Source of the DNA: Amblyomma americanum
Lineage: Eukaryota > Arthropoda > Arachnida > Ixodida > Ixodidae
NCBI RefSeq assembly: GCF_052857255.1
Contig: NC_135505.1
Location: 57,531,368 to 57,595,367, forward strand
Length of the DNA: 64,000 bases
Direction: 5' to 3'
The translations under genes were made by a program, and so were the position numbers. Below are positions 11,425-23,000 of this stretch, piece by piece. How positions within the stretch are numbered: position 1 is the stretch's first letter; every line of letters begins with the position of its first letter. A model generated the notes under the pieces. That model made no database searches. It was not told the origin of the DNA and saw only the letters and a list, made by a program, of their open reading frames with translations.

Positions 11425-11745
11425 AAGGGCCGTTTTTGGGTGCACGCGCCCAAAGTCGGCGCTCTTAACATACGACAGAACCGGTCTACGTATGCCCACT
11501 GCTGGAGACGCCGTCCAAATACATCGGCGCCAGCTCACGGGCGCTCGAGCACGTGTTGGAAGCAGGGTCCGGTTAACGGCAGTCGGAGTACAGCGGCGCT
11601 CTCGGGGGACTTTTCTTCATGGCTTGCAGCTCTTCCAGGTTCCCAGAACTTCTCTTCGCGGTTTAAGTTGTCCGTTCAGCGCCCCTCAACCTCTTTTCTT
11701 CACGCCTCGAAATTCTTTCCGTCCGCACAAAGAAGCACCAGAGTA
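11425..11745 (+). repeat. Dispersed repeat, inverted partner of 6958-7300
   Basis: It aligns with the reverse complement of 6958-7300 across most of its length. The two copies face opposite ways about 4.1 kb apart. Divergence is about 20-25% by eye, so this is an old pair. There is no transposase frame between them. Confidence 0.55.
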
Positions 11746-12407
11746 TAACACAGTTTTTTCTACCTCTTTCATTTCATTTCCCCATTCTGCCTGCTATCCT
11801 GCTATCCGCTGCCCCAGCTCAGGCGCTTCAGTATCGATGGCATATGCCGGGGCTAGCAAAAATATTTTCCTTCCTTTTCGTCATTATTTCATTTAAACCA
11901 CCACTACTACTACATGCCTCTGACGCCGTTCTGTTCTCCTCAGTACTCAATCCACATGGTCTTGGCCCGCCTTCGCGGCGTGTATTGGCGCCTGAGAAAT
12001 GGCTGTTGGACAGACTAAGAGAGGAGGAAAAAAGCCAGTGACTTTTGTTCTTTCAGAGCGAGAACCTTATAGGGTGTGCGAGTATCGCATTTTTGCCTGC
12101 GAACTGAATAGTTTCGAATTATTATGAATATAGGCAAAGAAAAAATACATGTTGCTGGTAACGACTGAAATGCGCTAAGAGACGGGACAGAAAAGAAGAA
12201 CACATACACATGCGATGGTGTCTGTATTCTCTTCCGTACCGTTGATGCTGTCCAGGCGTTTGCGTCAACATTCACCCACCAGCCCGACCTAGCCCTCTTC
12301 AGTGAACAAAATATCGACAGTCAAAAAAAGTTTTTCGCACAACAGAACAAGGAAATATGTATCAGACCATAACTTTATTTTGGTCGTTATTGTGGGGGGA
12401 TTCACTC
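11746..12407. other. Unassigned DNA
   Basis: Nothing recognised. A stretch near 11835-11890 (GCCGGGGCTAGC followed by a CTTCCTTTT tract) resembles one near 6745-6775 in the same orientation and may be another worn dispersed repeat. Confidence 0.35.
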
Positions 12408-12436
12408 GTTTGGTTTTACGAGGTTTAACGTCCCGA
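12408..12436 (-). repeat. SINE 3'-end fragment
   Basis: The plus-strand stretch with GAGGTTTAACGTCCCGAAG is the reverse complement of the conserved SINE tail ending in GGACGTTAAAC, seen complete at 56683-56908 and 58455-58700. Only the last 30 bases or so remain. Confidence 0.5.
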
Positions 12437-12733
12437 AGTTCGGGAAATCAGCTTCGAAGGCGCAGCAAAGGTGTCTGCATTGGTGGAAGGGGTGGGTGGA
12501 CAATTTTCAATTCTCAGAAAATAAGAATGGTTTAGCCGGGGCGAACACATGTGCATGTGCATGGAAGAAACACACGCCAGAAGTGGAAACGTTTTGCATT
12601 CCATACGTGAAAGGCGTGAGCGAGACGCTGGCACGCATTCTCGGTAAAGAAGGGTGCTAACAACGCACAGTCTATTGAGTGGCTTTACGACTACCACCAT
12701 CGGACGCCTTCTCCCCCTCCCCCAAACGGCCGT

Positions 12734-13210
12734 CACCCAAAAGAAAGGGTCCAAGAGGTTGTATACCAAATGTCCTGCTCGGTCTTCCCGGAATCGTACA
12801 TAGGGGAAACAAAGAACTTCGCCGAAATAATGAGGCAACACAAAGCGGACGTCCGACAAATGAACCGTGACCGCAGCACTGCGGCCGAACACTGCGAGGC
12901 ATGCGACCACCGAATGGACGTTGACGGCACTAATGTACTGGAAACCGAAGCTAACCCGCACAGGAGGCTTCTACTTGAGTCGTGGCACATCCAACAGACA
13001 GGGAAGAATGTTAATCGCTCCCTGGGGACACTTCCCGCTTCTTACATCCATGGTTTGCAGCCACTGACCCGGATGTCTTCAACACGAGGGCTTAAAAAGC
13101 CGAGGTTCGAACCATCCGAGGGTTTGTCGACAGCCCGGCGCCGAGATGCGGCGATTTCCCTGTTAATCCCCGTCAGCAGGAAGCGTGCATGGCGAGGCAA
13201 GCGGGCGTAG
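12734..13210 (+). pseudogene. Penelope-like element, GIY-YIG endonuclease C-terminal fragment
   Basis: The frame begins with V-V-Y-Q-M-S-C-S, then S-Y-I-G-E-T-K-N-F, then M-R-Q-H-K-A-D-V, followed by E-H-C-E-A-C-D-H. This is the pattern of the GIY-YIG nuclease domain fused to reverse transcriptase in Penelope-like elements, whose nuclease nicks target DNA for reverse transcription. Conservation runs to about 13078, with the usual S-L-G-T-L-P-A-S-Y motif near the end. No reverse transcriptase lies directly upstream, so this is a 5'-truncated 3' piece, the usual outcome of incomplete retrotransposition. The domain is open, but the element cannot be complete. The listed end is the next stop codon. 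Confidence 0.8.
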
Positions 13211-14166
13211 ACCGGCGAAGGCAAAGACCGAGCCAGAGGAAAGGAGCCAAGACGTTTTCCCGAAACCGCCCGCCCCCCTTCGCCCGTCTAAGGAAACCAC
13301 CGCAGTGATAGCGTAGCATAGCGCATGGTCAGCGCGGACGCGGCAAGCAGACGCCGCATCTAAGCCGCGACGGCGTCGAAGTCAGAGGATGGGGCATACC
13401 AACGGGTCCCGAGAAGCGGGCCTGCTTAACGAAACGCTGAAGCGTGTTCAGAGGCAGCAACGAAAGGCTGGCGCCTCTTTCCAGATTTTGCGGGGACGCC
13501 TGTCAACAGTCGTCCCGAAGACGAGTAGTCTATTACTCGCAGCGGTAGCGATCGGTTGATTATCGGTAATTGGCGTAAAGCTGGGAGCCGCATGGGAATG
13601 TTTTGATGTATTTTCATATGTTTCTCTTTTTACTTTTTAAGGGAGAGAGTTTGAGTAATACTGTGGAAGGATGGGGCGTGGCCCGTAAACCTGTTGGCCC
13701 AAGCATTTCGAGGGTTCATTCCCGGAATTACATTTTCTTATATCAATTTAGATGTGCTGTGTATTTCAGGGAGAGGGTTTGAACCTTGCCGAAATTGGAG
13801 GGCGTGCCATGAAGTTTGTAAACCAATGATGGGTTAGTTTGCTGTTGATTGGTCGATGCAAGAGGTGGGCCGGGTTTCTAGGTCTTTAAAACCAGGGCCC
13901 GGAGCCATGGAAGATCGTTCTGAGCTAGATTTAGATCCCTTGCATCTTCGGCGGTGCCAATGAAGGAAGTTTTTCCCTTAGCCAGTTCCATGTAACCGCC
14001 ATCGCCCCCCATACACCTTGCCCTCGTCTCCCGCATAGCAGCTCATAAGGAGGAAAATCAGGCGTTGTCCTCCCCAGAGGTTTGGAAAAACCACGTGACC
14101 TAATCAGAAAAAGAAAAATTAAGTTTCGTAAATAAAATACTTTCCGAAGTGGGTTCCGCACCCACG
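13211..14166. other. Unassigned DNA, probably including a Penelope-like 3' UTR
   Basis: Sequence directly after the endonuclease fragment may be its 3' UTR, but no boundary or tail is visible. The rest (13.6-14.1 kb) has no open frame of note and no recognised repeat. Confidence 0.4.
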
Positions 14167-14395
14167 AAGGGAACCCGCCGCATTGGCTCAGTGGATAGGG
14201 CGCGATGTCAGTGCACGCTAAACATCCCCAGGTGGTCTAAATTATTCCAGAACCCTCCACTACGGCACCTTTTTCTTTTTTTTTCACTCCCTCCATTTTC
14301 CCTTTACGTCGCGGTTCAGGTGTCAGCCGATATGAAAGACAGATACTGCGCCATTTCCTTTCTCAAAAAACCAATTTTAAATTTTTACTTTCAAG
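14167..14395 (+). repeat. tRNA-derived SINE with internal deletion
   Basis: The head GCATTGGCTCAGTGGATAGG is an A-box-like tRNA start. The expected anticodon, B-box and early body are missing, and the sequence jumps to GATGTCAGTGCACG. It then continues through CCCTCCACTACGGCACC, a pyrimidine tract, GCGGTTCAGGTGTC and GATACTGCGCCATTTCCTTT. Confidence 0.65.
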
Positions 14396-14404
14396 ATTAG
14401 GTTC

Positions 14405-14482
14405 TAAAATTGGTTTTGAGGAAAGGAAATGGCGCAGTAACTGTCTCACATATATCGGTGGACGCTCGAACCACGCCGTGAG
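14405..14482 (-). repeat. Inverted SINE 3' fragment next to 14167-14395
   Basis: The reverse complement carries the same 3' body (TACTGCGCCATTTCCTTT and upstream bases). It lies tail to tail with the preceding SINE, making an imperfect hairpin of about 100 bp (14335-14445). Confidence 0.65.
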
Positions 14483-16424
14483 AGGACTGACCTTTGGCCC
14501 ACTTGAAGGTCAAAACCGTAAGCACCGCGAAATCGTTACGATGTAGCATAGTGAAGCTTTCGCATCAAAAGTGAAGGAAAATAATGTTGCCGGCCGTGGC
14601 AATTGCTATCTAATATCTTAACCACCCGAGCTGCAGCCGGCGGAGGAGAAAGGGAAATGATATCGAGGAGAAATATAAAGGGGAGCGATAGCAAGGAAGC
14701 ACAGGATCGAGTATTCGGGTGTGGCTCAATCCCCGGTCCGCTTTCGAAGGGGGATGCCATTCACATACCTGGCTTAATATCTCATATGGGCCCTTGAGGC
14801 TTGGGTGTTACGCATATTTTTGAAAGTATGGCGGAGTGCTTGGCGTAACGCACTCTGGCACAGGTCAGCCCGGTATTGCACTGCCTCCGGGATTGGCCCG
14901 TGGCCTACGGGCTATTGCGCGCGCTTTTCTTCTGTCTCTTTACTCCCATCTTTCACCTCCTACTATCAGCACGCAGGCAGCTGGGCGTGGCTCCGCATTG
15001 AGCCAGTAAGCAAGCCAGTGCTTTTCCTTTCGTCCTTCTGTCGACAACTCAACTCAACTCGAAAAAAGGAAGCACAGGGGCTCGAGCTGGGTTTGGGTAT
15101 CGTCGCCTTCATCAACTTCCATTCGGGCGGCGTGAACTGATCAGCTTGGCTGGCCATTGCATTAGAGCAGCACGCCATCGCCGCAGCCGAACACCACGCT
15201 GCAAGCTTTCTCCTTCACAGCTCGTCAGTACACTTAATTGTTGTCCGTAATTTTTTTCCCCGTTGCGAAAAAACTTGATAATTATGGTGAGTCAGGTTAT
15301 AACTGCAACCTCTTGCGAAAAAATAAAAACACTGACGTGTAAACAAATGCGCAACACAAGGTTCTTACTGATGCTTATACGGCCGCTAGTTCTGTTCTGT
15401 CACCAGCCATCAGATTTTCTGTACAGCAAAACACCATTTACCATGAAGACACAGACCGTCCCACGGGGAGAAGTTGGGTGCAGCGCTAAAAAAAATCTAT
15501 TCCACGCATTATGCTCTGGACTCACTGAGGGATAGCTGGGCCTTGGCACAATTCTGGAACGTTTAGCCATATCTTGTGGGATGTGCATATATACCGCCAG
15601 TAGTTTTTGACAAATGGCCCCTCAAAGTCGGACAAAGACGGGGCGTGTACACCGCTTCAACACCAACCCGACTTCCTTCTTTTCTTGCACAGCAGTAAAG
15701 GAACAGACTAGGGGAGCCGCACAGTCAGCGCGTTTCGAACACGCTGGGTGGAAAAAAAAACAGAAACACGAAGGGTGCCCCCCTCCCGAGGAGCTTGGCT
15801 TGAGGGGAGGACACACAAAGCGGACAATGGGCGAAGCTTACTAGCGTCTCTCTCTCAAACCGGGAGGAAGAATGTAAGAGAAGGAGGAGGAGCTCAACTT
15901 CATGCGGCCCGTGGTGGCGGCGTTGTGAACTAGGAGCGGATGAACCAGAATCCTGGCCATGTATCGAGTTTTTTCAGAAAGAATAAAAGTTTTTAACTTT
16001 ATTTTTTCTACAGCCATCAAAAGCACAATGTAGATATTTTTTTTCCAGTGCTTCGAATCTTTAACTGTTTTACTTGTAAGAGCCTTCAAGTCCCAACAGC
16101 TGCTCACAGCGTGTCCAGCAGTGTTGTGGCTCAGGTTGTGTGTCGTGCCCCAAGCTGCCTGGACAATATCGATCAGAAACCAGGCGGCCGACGACAGACC
16201 AGAGAGAGACGGAGAGCGCTGAAGAGGAGAAACTGTACAAGTTTATTCTGCATATTTACAGATCACGTATAAGAATCGAGTCAAAGGAGCTTCAATCGCA
16301 TTGCCATGCGGCCGGTTTTATGCCCTACTGTTTCCCAACTGGGAAATCTGCGATTTCAACTGGGGAATCGCGGCTTTGGACCAGTGGCCAATCAAGGATC
16401 TCTCGAGCAGTCTTGGGTTGTCGC
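14483..16424. other. Unassigned DNA
   Basis: No gene supported. Two overlapping frames of 70-111 codons at 14805-15178 are open on opposite strands and lack motifs. Near 15040-15060 there is a short (AACTC) run. Around 16130-16270 the sequence resembles the inner end of a Gypsy LTR (a GAAACTGTACAAGTTTATT-type context), but no paired LTR is found. Confidence 0.4.
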
Positions 16425-16730
16425 CCTACGCACAGTAACGCCCGGGTAGGTAGATCCGGTGATCATTGTGATGAAGTTGCCACCGTTGAGGTACGGACAC
16501 TCTGGCGGAAAACCGGGCGTGACGCGCAGGCGGCGGCGGGTTGATCTGCTGCGCAACGAATGGGTCAAGGAGCCATTTTCGGCTGCTTGCCGCGTGCCGC
16601 GGAGCGGGTAGACCAGTGAGAGGCACCCGTCTTGTCACGTGGGGAGCATCTGTGTCGCCACTTCTTGGCTCCTACGAAAGCTACATGCCAAATCAGATTC
16701 ATGGACAGACTGGAATCATGGACATCGACT
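16425..16730 (+). repeat. Dispersed repeat related to 31370-31740 and 35205-35440
   Basis: Shared blocks are CTCTGGCGGAAAACCG, GGCGGGTTGATCT, GGAGCCATTTTCGGCTGCTTG and CACGTGGGGAGC. The same blocks occur in reverse complement near 31.4-31.7 kb and, in part, near 35.2-35.4 kb. Noncoding; class unknown. Confidence 0.5.
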
Positions 16731-17082
16731 GGATTGGCATCCCATAATTTTGCAGCCCAGAAGACGAAGACGAAAGAAAATGAGGCGAGACACAGACGGC
16801 GCTGCAGTGTTAGTTGATTGGCCTCAAATAAAGATGCCACATAGCCGCTACGGGGGAAAGGACAAGATATAGGCGGTGAATTGCTGGAAGCAGGAACGCT
16901 TCGTAGGGAAAAAGGAGTAGTAGTAGGATATAGACTTACAGATTGGAGGACGCAACGCTAGGGGTCCTGTTAACTGGGAGATCGAAGTCGGGGCATTGAC
17001 TTTATGTGCATAACCGTATAGAACGCATGTAATGTTTCAATTTCGCACTGAGTGAGAGCGTGAAGAGAAGGAGAAACTAAAC

Positions 17083-17784
17083 TCAGAATAGGAGTCGCTG
17101 CATTTCTTGACGAAATTTTTGCACAGCAGAGTGCACACTCCTGTTGCTTTTTCCAAGAAAAGATGCTCCAATGGAAAGAACAAACCAAAAGGACGCGAGA
17201 AAAACAAACTTGTGAAACAGTATTTGTAATAGGCTCCTCTGAAAAGAAGAGAAGCGGCGGCAGAACAGCAGGAAGGGATCTACTGTCTCAGTTTCGGCAC
17301 AAAAAGGGCACAGTGGGGAAACCACCAGGCCAGATCTGTGAAAGTAGAAATTTAGCGGAGGAACCCGGCAACGCAAACACTGAAAGAGACCTCTAGTCTT
17401 CGCAAGTGCCAGTCTTTGGTATTGCAAGGATGCAGAAGATGCTGATATTCGGGAGGTGGTGTAAGAGCCGATGCAGCAAATTCCTGAAATATGTAGCTAC
17501 GCAACCTCACCTCAGCTGTATATGCACAGGTTGCCAGGACAGCAATAATTGGGCCGCAGAGAGAGGCCCTTGCTAAGTAATGTGCAACCTCATATGAGTG
17601 AAAGTTCATGTGCCCCGGTATCGAAAGCAACCTTTCCGAATTTATATTGAGCAGGATCTGAAACTTGAAGCGGCGTAATGCCTGAGACACAATGGGTTAG
17701 AGTATGGAAGAGGAAATTGACAGGGAGTCCGTCATAAGCATGACTTGGAAAACGGTAGTTTATAATTTACGTAAGGCTAAGACT
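17083..17784 (-). pseudogene. I-like element copy 1, second half of RNase H and C-terminal zinc motif
   Basis: The minus-strand translation starts in the middle of RNase H: an A-L-R-K-L helix, then M-T-D-S-L-S with the second catalytic Asp, then I-P-G-H-M-N-F-H-S-Y-E-V-A-H-Y-L-A. That block matches the V-P-G-H-x-G-I-x-x-N-E-x-A-D motif of copy 2 at 40.3 kb. Downstream, a C-P-F-C...C-type zinc motif near the C terminus matches C-D-A-C...H...C of copy 2. Stops and frame changes are scattered. This block is the direct continuation of the RNase H start at 27265-27530. Confidence 0.82.
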
Positions 17785-17794
17785 ACAGTATTTC

Positions 17795-17926
17795 CCGCTC
17801 AATTTAATCCAAACGCTAGAATATTTAAACTGAGAGCCATGGAATTTTATCCAGCTGCCACAGAATTCAAACCAAGCGCCAAAGCATTTAGTCCAAACGC
17901 CAGCAAATTTAATCCTAATGCATTCT
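17795..17926 (+). repeat. Subterminal tandem array of the foldback, left end
   Basis: About six degenerate units of 20-23 bp share a core such as AATTTAATCCAAACGC. The mirror-image array is at 27122-27253. Arrays of this kind near the tips are typical of foldback elements and may be transposase binding sites, which is inference. Confidence 0.8.
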
Positions 17927-18403
17927 CACTCTGGACCGCTGAAACTTAAAACGCTTTCTACAAATCCCAGATGCCTTATCGATGTGTTGTTACTGACGAA
18001 GCATTAGACACCCAATGAGCAAGTAATAATAACAACTTCTTTTACCCATAACAAATAAGGGCCGGGTATTTATACCACCCACCACATCAACCGAAGTACG
18101 CGGTGAGCGCGAAGCATATTGCAGATATGCATCGATGGTGTCCTGCAACTCGCGTCATCATGTAACACCTTTATTATCCTGATAATATCAGGGACTCACT
18201 CTAAGGTTATGACAGATAAACTCCCTGTGATCAGCCGATAGTCCACTCACATGAGTTTGCATCACTTGCAACCTAACGTCCCACATTCTCAACCAAACTC
18301 ATGAGGGGTATGGAACGAAACGTTATGTCGAAATTAATGGCGCTATCACTTCGGCACACCATTAGCTAGCACATTGAGTGTGTTCCTACATGACACTAAC
18401 AAA

Positions 18404-18407
18404 CTGC
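18404..18407. repeat. Target-site duplication CTGC, left side of Gypsy copy B
   Basis: CTGC precedes the left LTR and recurs directly after the right LTR at 26227-26230. The uninterrupted sequence is confirmed by the opposite foldback arm, where the reverse complement reads AAACTGC followed by CAAAG once. Confidence 0.9.
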
Positions 18408-19569
18408 TGTGATGACCCCCATAATGCGCAGGTCCACACGGGACGGAGAGGCAAAGAGACACCGTATGGCTCAGTTTAAACAAACAGGTATATTCAATAA
18501 TTACACATGATTAATGATATACATCAGAGGCTGGGGCGTCCGAGCTTACGTGCCGACGACTTCATGGGGGCGATGGAGTGGCTCCGGAGTTGGGCTCGAG
18601 CGGTTGCTGGCAGAAGCTGCACGCCGTCGGGCTTCGGCGCTGAAGGCCCTCTTGGCGAACGATGTCGTCCTGAGCGTCTATGCAGTAGAATTTCAATAGT
18701 CGTCCGTTTCTTCGAGGATGGTTCACAAACCCTTCCTCTAGTGTCGTTCGGCTTGGAAGATGAACAGGAGGCGAGCTTGTAGATGATGACAGCAGAGCAT
18801 ATTTTTCAACATACATATGCAGAGAGTTAAACTGGAAAAAGCAGAACTGAATTTACAAAAGAACAAACTTTGCACTACTTTACTCATCGACCGGGCAGGT
18901 TAGTGCCTAAGTAGCATCACATTACATGCTAAGCATGGAGCCCCAGCTCAGACTGGACTGCATACGTTTACATGTGCTTTTAAGCACTTGATTAACAAAG
19001 GACTAAGGGCGGTCATTTCCAGTGGCCCGCCCAAAGCATCAATTCTCCAATCCAAAATAACATGCGAGATGGGGACCACCCCTTTGGGTTGGGCTTAGCC
19101 TCGAACCCAGAGTCTGTTAACAATACAAACTAAATAAACAACAAAAACGCCACCACTCTCTCTCAAGTGAGAGTATACACAGGCTCTCTCTTCGGAGCTA
19201 ATTCACTAGCGCCTGTCTTTCCACATTCTTGGCGAGTACTGCCTGTCCGCCATGACAGGTGTCCGTCGCGGCCCTTCTGGGAAGCTGTGGGTGCCTTCCC
19301 GGCGATAGCCCACGACAAAGGGGGGGGAGGGTAGCGCATAGCGTCGGCTGTGGTACGGCGCGCTCTGGCCCGCTGACAGCTCCCTTGTCCTGGAATGTAA
19401 CCGGAAATTGGGGAGGATAAAGCCTGTTTCTCCGGGGCGGCGGCGGGTCCGGTTTTTCTGGTCGTCACTCAAAGAGCATGGCTGGGTAATTGATGATGCC
19501 GCTGTCACGGGTCTCCGTCTACGCCGCGCCGTCGAACGTGGATCCTCGTAGCACACACGGAATGTCACA
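18408..19569 (-). repeat. 3' LTR of Gypsy copy B (1162 bp)
   Basis: Begins TGTGATGACC and ends AATGTCACA on the plus strand. It equals the other LTR except for about four base changes, an extra G in a G-run near 19320 and loss of 20 bp just after that run. Confidence 0.95.
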
Positions 19570-20062
19570 CTCGCTCACCCTCCAGAAGAATGTTCTCCGA
19601 ACATTTGAGTCCACGCAGCTCCCCTTGTCTTTCTGAATCGCCTCGCACAGTGCGTCCGACAAAACACTTTTCGCTGCACTGAACACCACTGCACAACACC
19701 ATATGCCTCCGCTGTCAATACTGGCGTCTCCAGGGGCAGCACTGATCTTCTTTTACAGATAAACATGAAACTCAGCACCCAAGCCTCTCCTTTCTAGTCC
19801 AAACTGGACGAAATAAATTTACCACAGTTACAAAGGAGCTCCCACTTCTAGCACGATCACGGCACAGACAAAAATATAGATAACGAAAGGAAGTAGGGCA
19901 GGTTCTGCATGCGCTCCGCATGCTGTCCTGTGAAGGTGTTACTTAATGACAGAAAGGTTTAACTACCAACTCCGATAACTTAACACATAAGCACATAGCA
20001 ATGTTATGAGCTGCGGCATTACACAATTCTAACCAGTTCACAACTCCGCTCTGTTTACGCCA
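19570..20062 (-). other. 3' untranslated stretch of Gypsy copy B with weak polypurine tract
   Basis: There is no conserved open frame between the pol stop and the 3' LTR. Directly inside the LTR the minus strand reads GGAGGGTGAGCGAG, a purine-rich run that could prime plus-strand synthesis. Two short open frames here have no recognisable motif, so an envelope gene is not supported. Confidence 0.6.
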
Positions 20063-23000
20063 TTAGTCCGACTTAGCTTTCCTATTTCGCAGCGGATATC
20101 GGCCTTCATGAGTCATACTAAGTAAGTCTGTGCCCCTTTGTCTGCTTTGGGACTCGCGAGGGCTCGTGGCAGGAGCCTCTCCTGGCGTTATCTGCGCGGC
20201 AACCTCGCGCGCTTCTTCTTCTAGCAATGCATGAAGTATATCCGGTGGCATTCCGGCCGTCACCTCGGGCGCCTGCCGAACAAATGCAGGAGAGGGCGTT
20301 TCTTGCGAACTATCTGCGCGCTCCGCTTCACTTCTGTCCCCATCAAAATCCGCGCTTTCCCTTTCCTCATTTCGTGAATACTGAACCGGTGCCGACTTCA
20401 GGCGATTTGCGTGTATCCTTATCAAACGCCGGTTCACGTCTCGGACTCTGAAGATTACCGGAGAAAGCTTCTCGACAACCTCGCACGGTCCTCTCCACTT
20501 CGTCTGGAACTTACGAGCTAGCCCAATCTGCCTTTGGCAGTTTTCAATGTACACGCTGTCCCCCACATCAAACGGCGCGTCTCTAGCACTGCGATCGTGC
20601 ACCTCCTTCCTGCGCTTCGCCGCTTTCTTTAAAGACTCCTTTGCGATGTCCCTCGCCACTTGCAAGCGCGATTCTAGCTCAACCTTATAGTCGTCCAGTG
20701 AAGCGTATGGGACACGACGGGGGCCCTCTGGCACTTCACTAGGCTGGTCCGGGTCTCGGCCGTAGAGAAGAAAGAATGGCGATTCGCCCGTGCTCTCGTG
20801 TGCTGCGGAATTGTAGGCAAACATTGCATACGGGAGCCACAAGTCCCAGTCCCGCTGGTCGCGCGAAACAAAATGCGACAGGAACCCGGCCACGGTTTGG
20901 TTCAGTCGCTCCACCGCGCCGTTGCAAGCCGGATGGTACGGTGTTGTCTGCTTCTTAGCGATCTTAAGCAGCTCGCAAACTCTCCTCATTAGCTGCGACA
21001 CGAAGTTCGTTCCCCGATCTGTCAAGAGTTGCCTCGGGGGTCCATGTTGGAGCACGATCTGTTCGACAAATGCTCTTGCAACCGTGTCTGCCTTCTGATC
21101 TGGGAGTGCTACCGCTTCCGCGTATTTTGAAAGTTGGTCGACAAATACTAAAATGTACTTGTTTCCGGAAGTGGTCGTGGGCAATGGGCCCATTATGTCC
21201 ATACCTGTCCGCTCGAAGGGAGCCGAAACCTCAGGGAACGGCTGAATTGGAGCTGGTCTTCGTCCCTTGGGTGTTTTTCTTTCGACACAGGAATGACACT
21301 TCGCACAGTAGTCTCTAACATCCTGTCGCATGCCACTCCAAAAGTACAAACGCTCCACACGCCTGCGTGTCTTCGCTACGCCAAAATGACCGGCGCATGG
21401 CGCATCGTGAAACGCGCGAAGAACCCTTTCTGTCCACGACCGAGGTATGACGACTCTCTCCCAAGCGGTTTTCTCTGGTCTCCCTTTCCTGGTTGGCCTC
21501 GTGCGCCGACACAGGGTGCCGTCTTTGTCAATGAAATAACCTAGCTGTTCGGGATGAGACGGTGCGCCCTCTAAGCTTTCGATTATTCGCTTCAGGTCAG
21601 GATCTTTGCACTGCTCTGTGCGTAATTCGGCGGGGTCGACTACGGGGACAAACTCTTCTATAGCTGCCACGGCAGCTGTGCGGCTGAGTGCATCAGCATT
21701 CAGATGTGTCTTTCCTGACTTGTGCTCAACTTCAAAGCAGTATTCCTGCAGGTGTAGATTCCATCTAGCGAGTCGCGAGCTAGGGTCCCTGACACTCATC
21801 ACCCATTTCAGAGGATGGCAGTCTGTGACTAGCTTGAATTTGCGGCCGTAAAGGTAGCATCTGAAGTGCTTTACTGCCCAGACAACGGCGAGGCACTCCC
21901 TTTCCGTAGCTCCGTACTTTTGCTCTGTGGGGCTCAACTGTCGGCTAGCAAAAGCAACGGGATGTTCTTTGCCCTCGATAACCTGAGATAGCACGGCACC
22001 AACTGCGAACTTTGACGCATCTGTGGCCATAACGAAGGGCAAACTAAAATCCGGGTGTGGTAGCAGCGGTGCACTCATTAGCTTCCTTTTCAGGGCACCA
22101 AAAGCATTCTCCGCGTTTTCGTCCCAACGAAAGGCGACATTTTTGGCTGTTAAGGCGGTGAGCGGCTTAGCGAGCTTGGCGAACTCCTCTATGTGCCTTC
22201 GGTAGTAACCGATCAGGCCGAGAAACTGCCGGACCTGGCGGACGCTAGTCGGGGATAGAAAATCCGAGACACACCTTAGTTTCTCAGGGTCCGGTCGCAC
22301 GCCGTCAGCTGAAACAACGTGCCCGAGGTATTTCACCTCGTTTTTGAGGAATTGGCACTTAGAGGGCTTCAGTTTGAGACCCGCTGCTCTTAGTCGCACC
22401 AAAACCTGCTCAATATCGCGCAAATGGTTATCAAAACTGCCACTGTATATGATAATGTCATCCATATACACGAAGCACAGCCTCCCCAGAAGACCTGCCA
22501 GGATAACATCAGCGGTTCTCTGCCAGACAGCAGGGCTGTTGGCCAGACCCATCGGCATTCTTTTCCATTCATAGTGCCCTGAGGGCGTGTTGAATGCCGT
22601 TTTCTCGGCATCTGCCGGATCCATTGCTATCTGCCAGAATCCCGCCGCCATGTCCACTACCGTGAAGTACCTGGCAGAGCCGAGCTGAGAAAGCGTCTCC
22701 TGTATATTGGGGATGGGGTATGGATCGATGCGAGTTACGGCATTTAGTTTGCGGTAGTCCACTACCAATCGATACGAGCCATCTGGCTTTTCCACCAATA
22801 GTGCTGGTGCTCCCCAGGGTGACTTTGAGTGTTCGACAATGCCGCGATCAATCAGGTCCTGCACCTGCCGCTCCATCTCCTCACGTTGGGAGTAAGGAAT
22901 CCTGTTCGCACGCTGGTAAACGGGCGATGAAGTGCCGGTTTCTATCCTGTGCTTTATAACGCCACAGCAGCCCAAATCCAGGTTGGACGCGGCGAATACC

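Noticed and set aside
12425..12961. Long minus-strand frame opposite the Penelope-like endonuclease
   Set aside because: Antisense to a recognised domain and without homology of its own.
19575..20062. Possible envelope gene between pol and the 3' LTR of copy B
   Set aside because: Only short frames (67 codons at most), with no signal peptide, transmembrane or fusion-like features.
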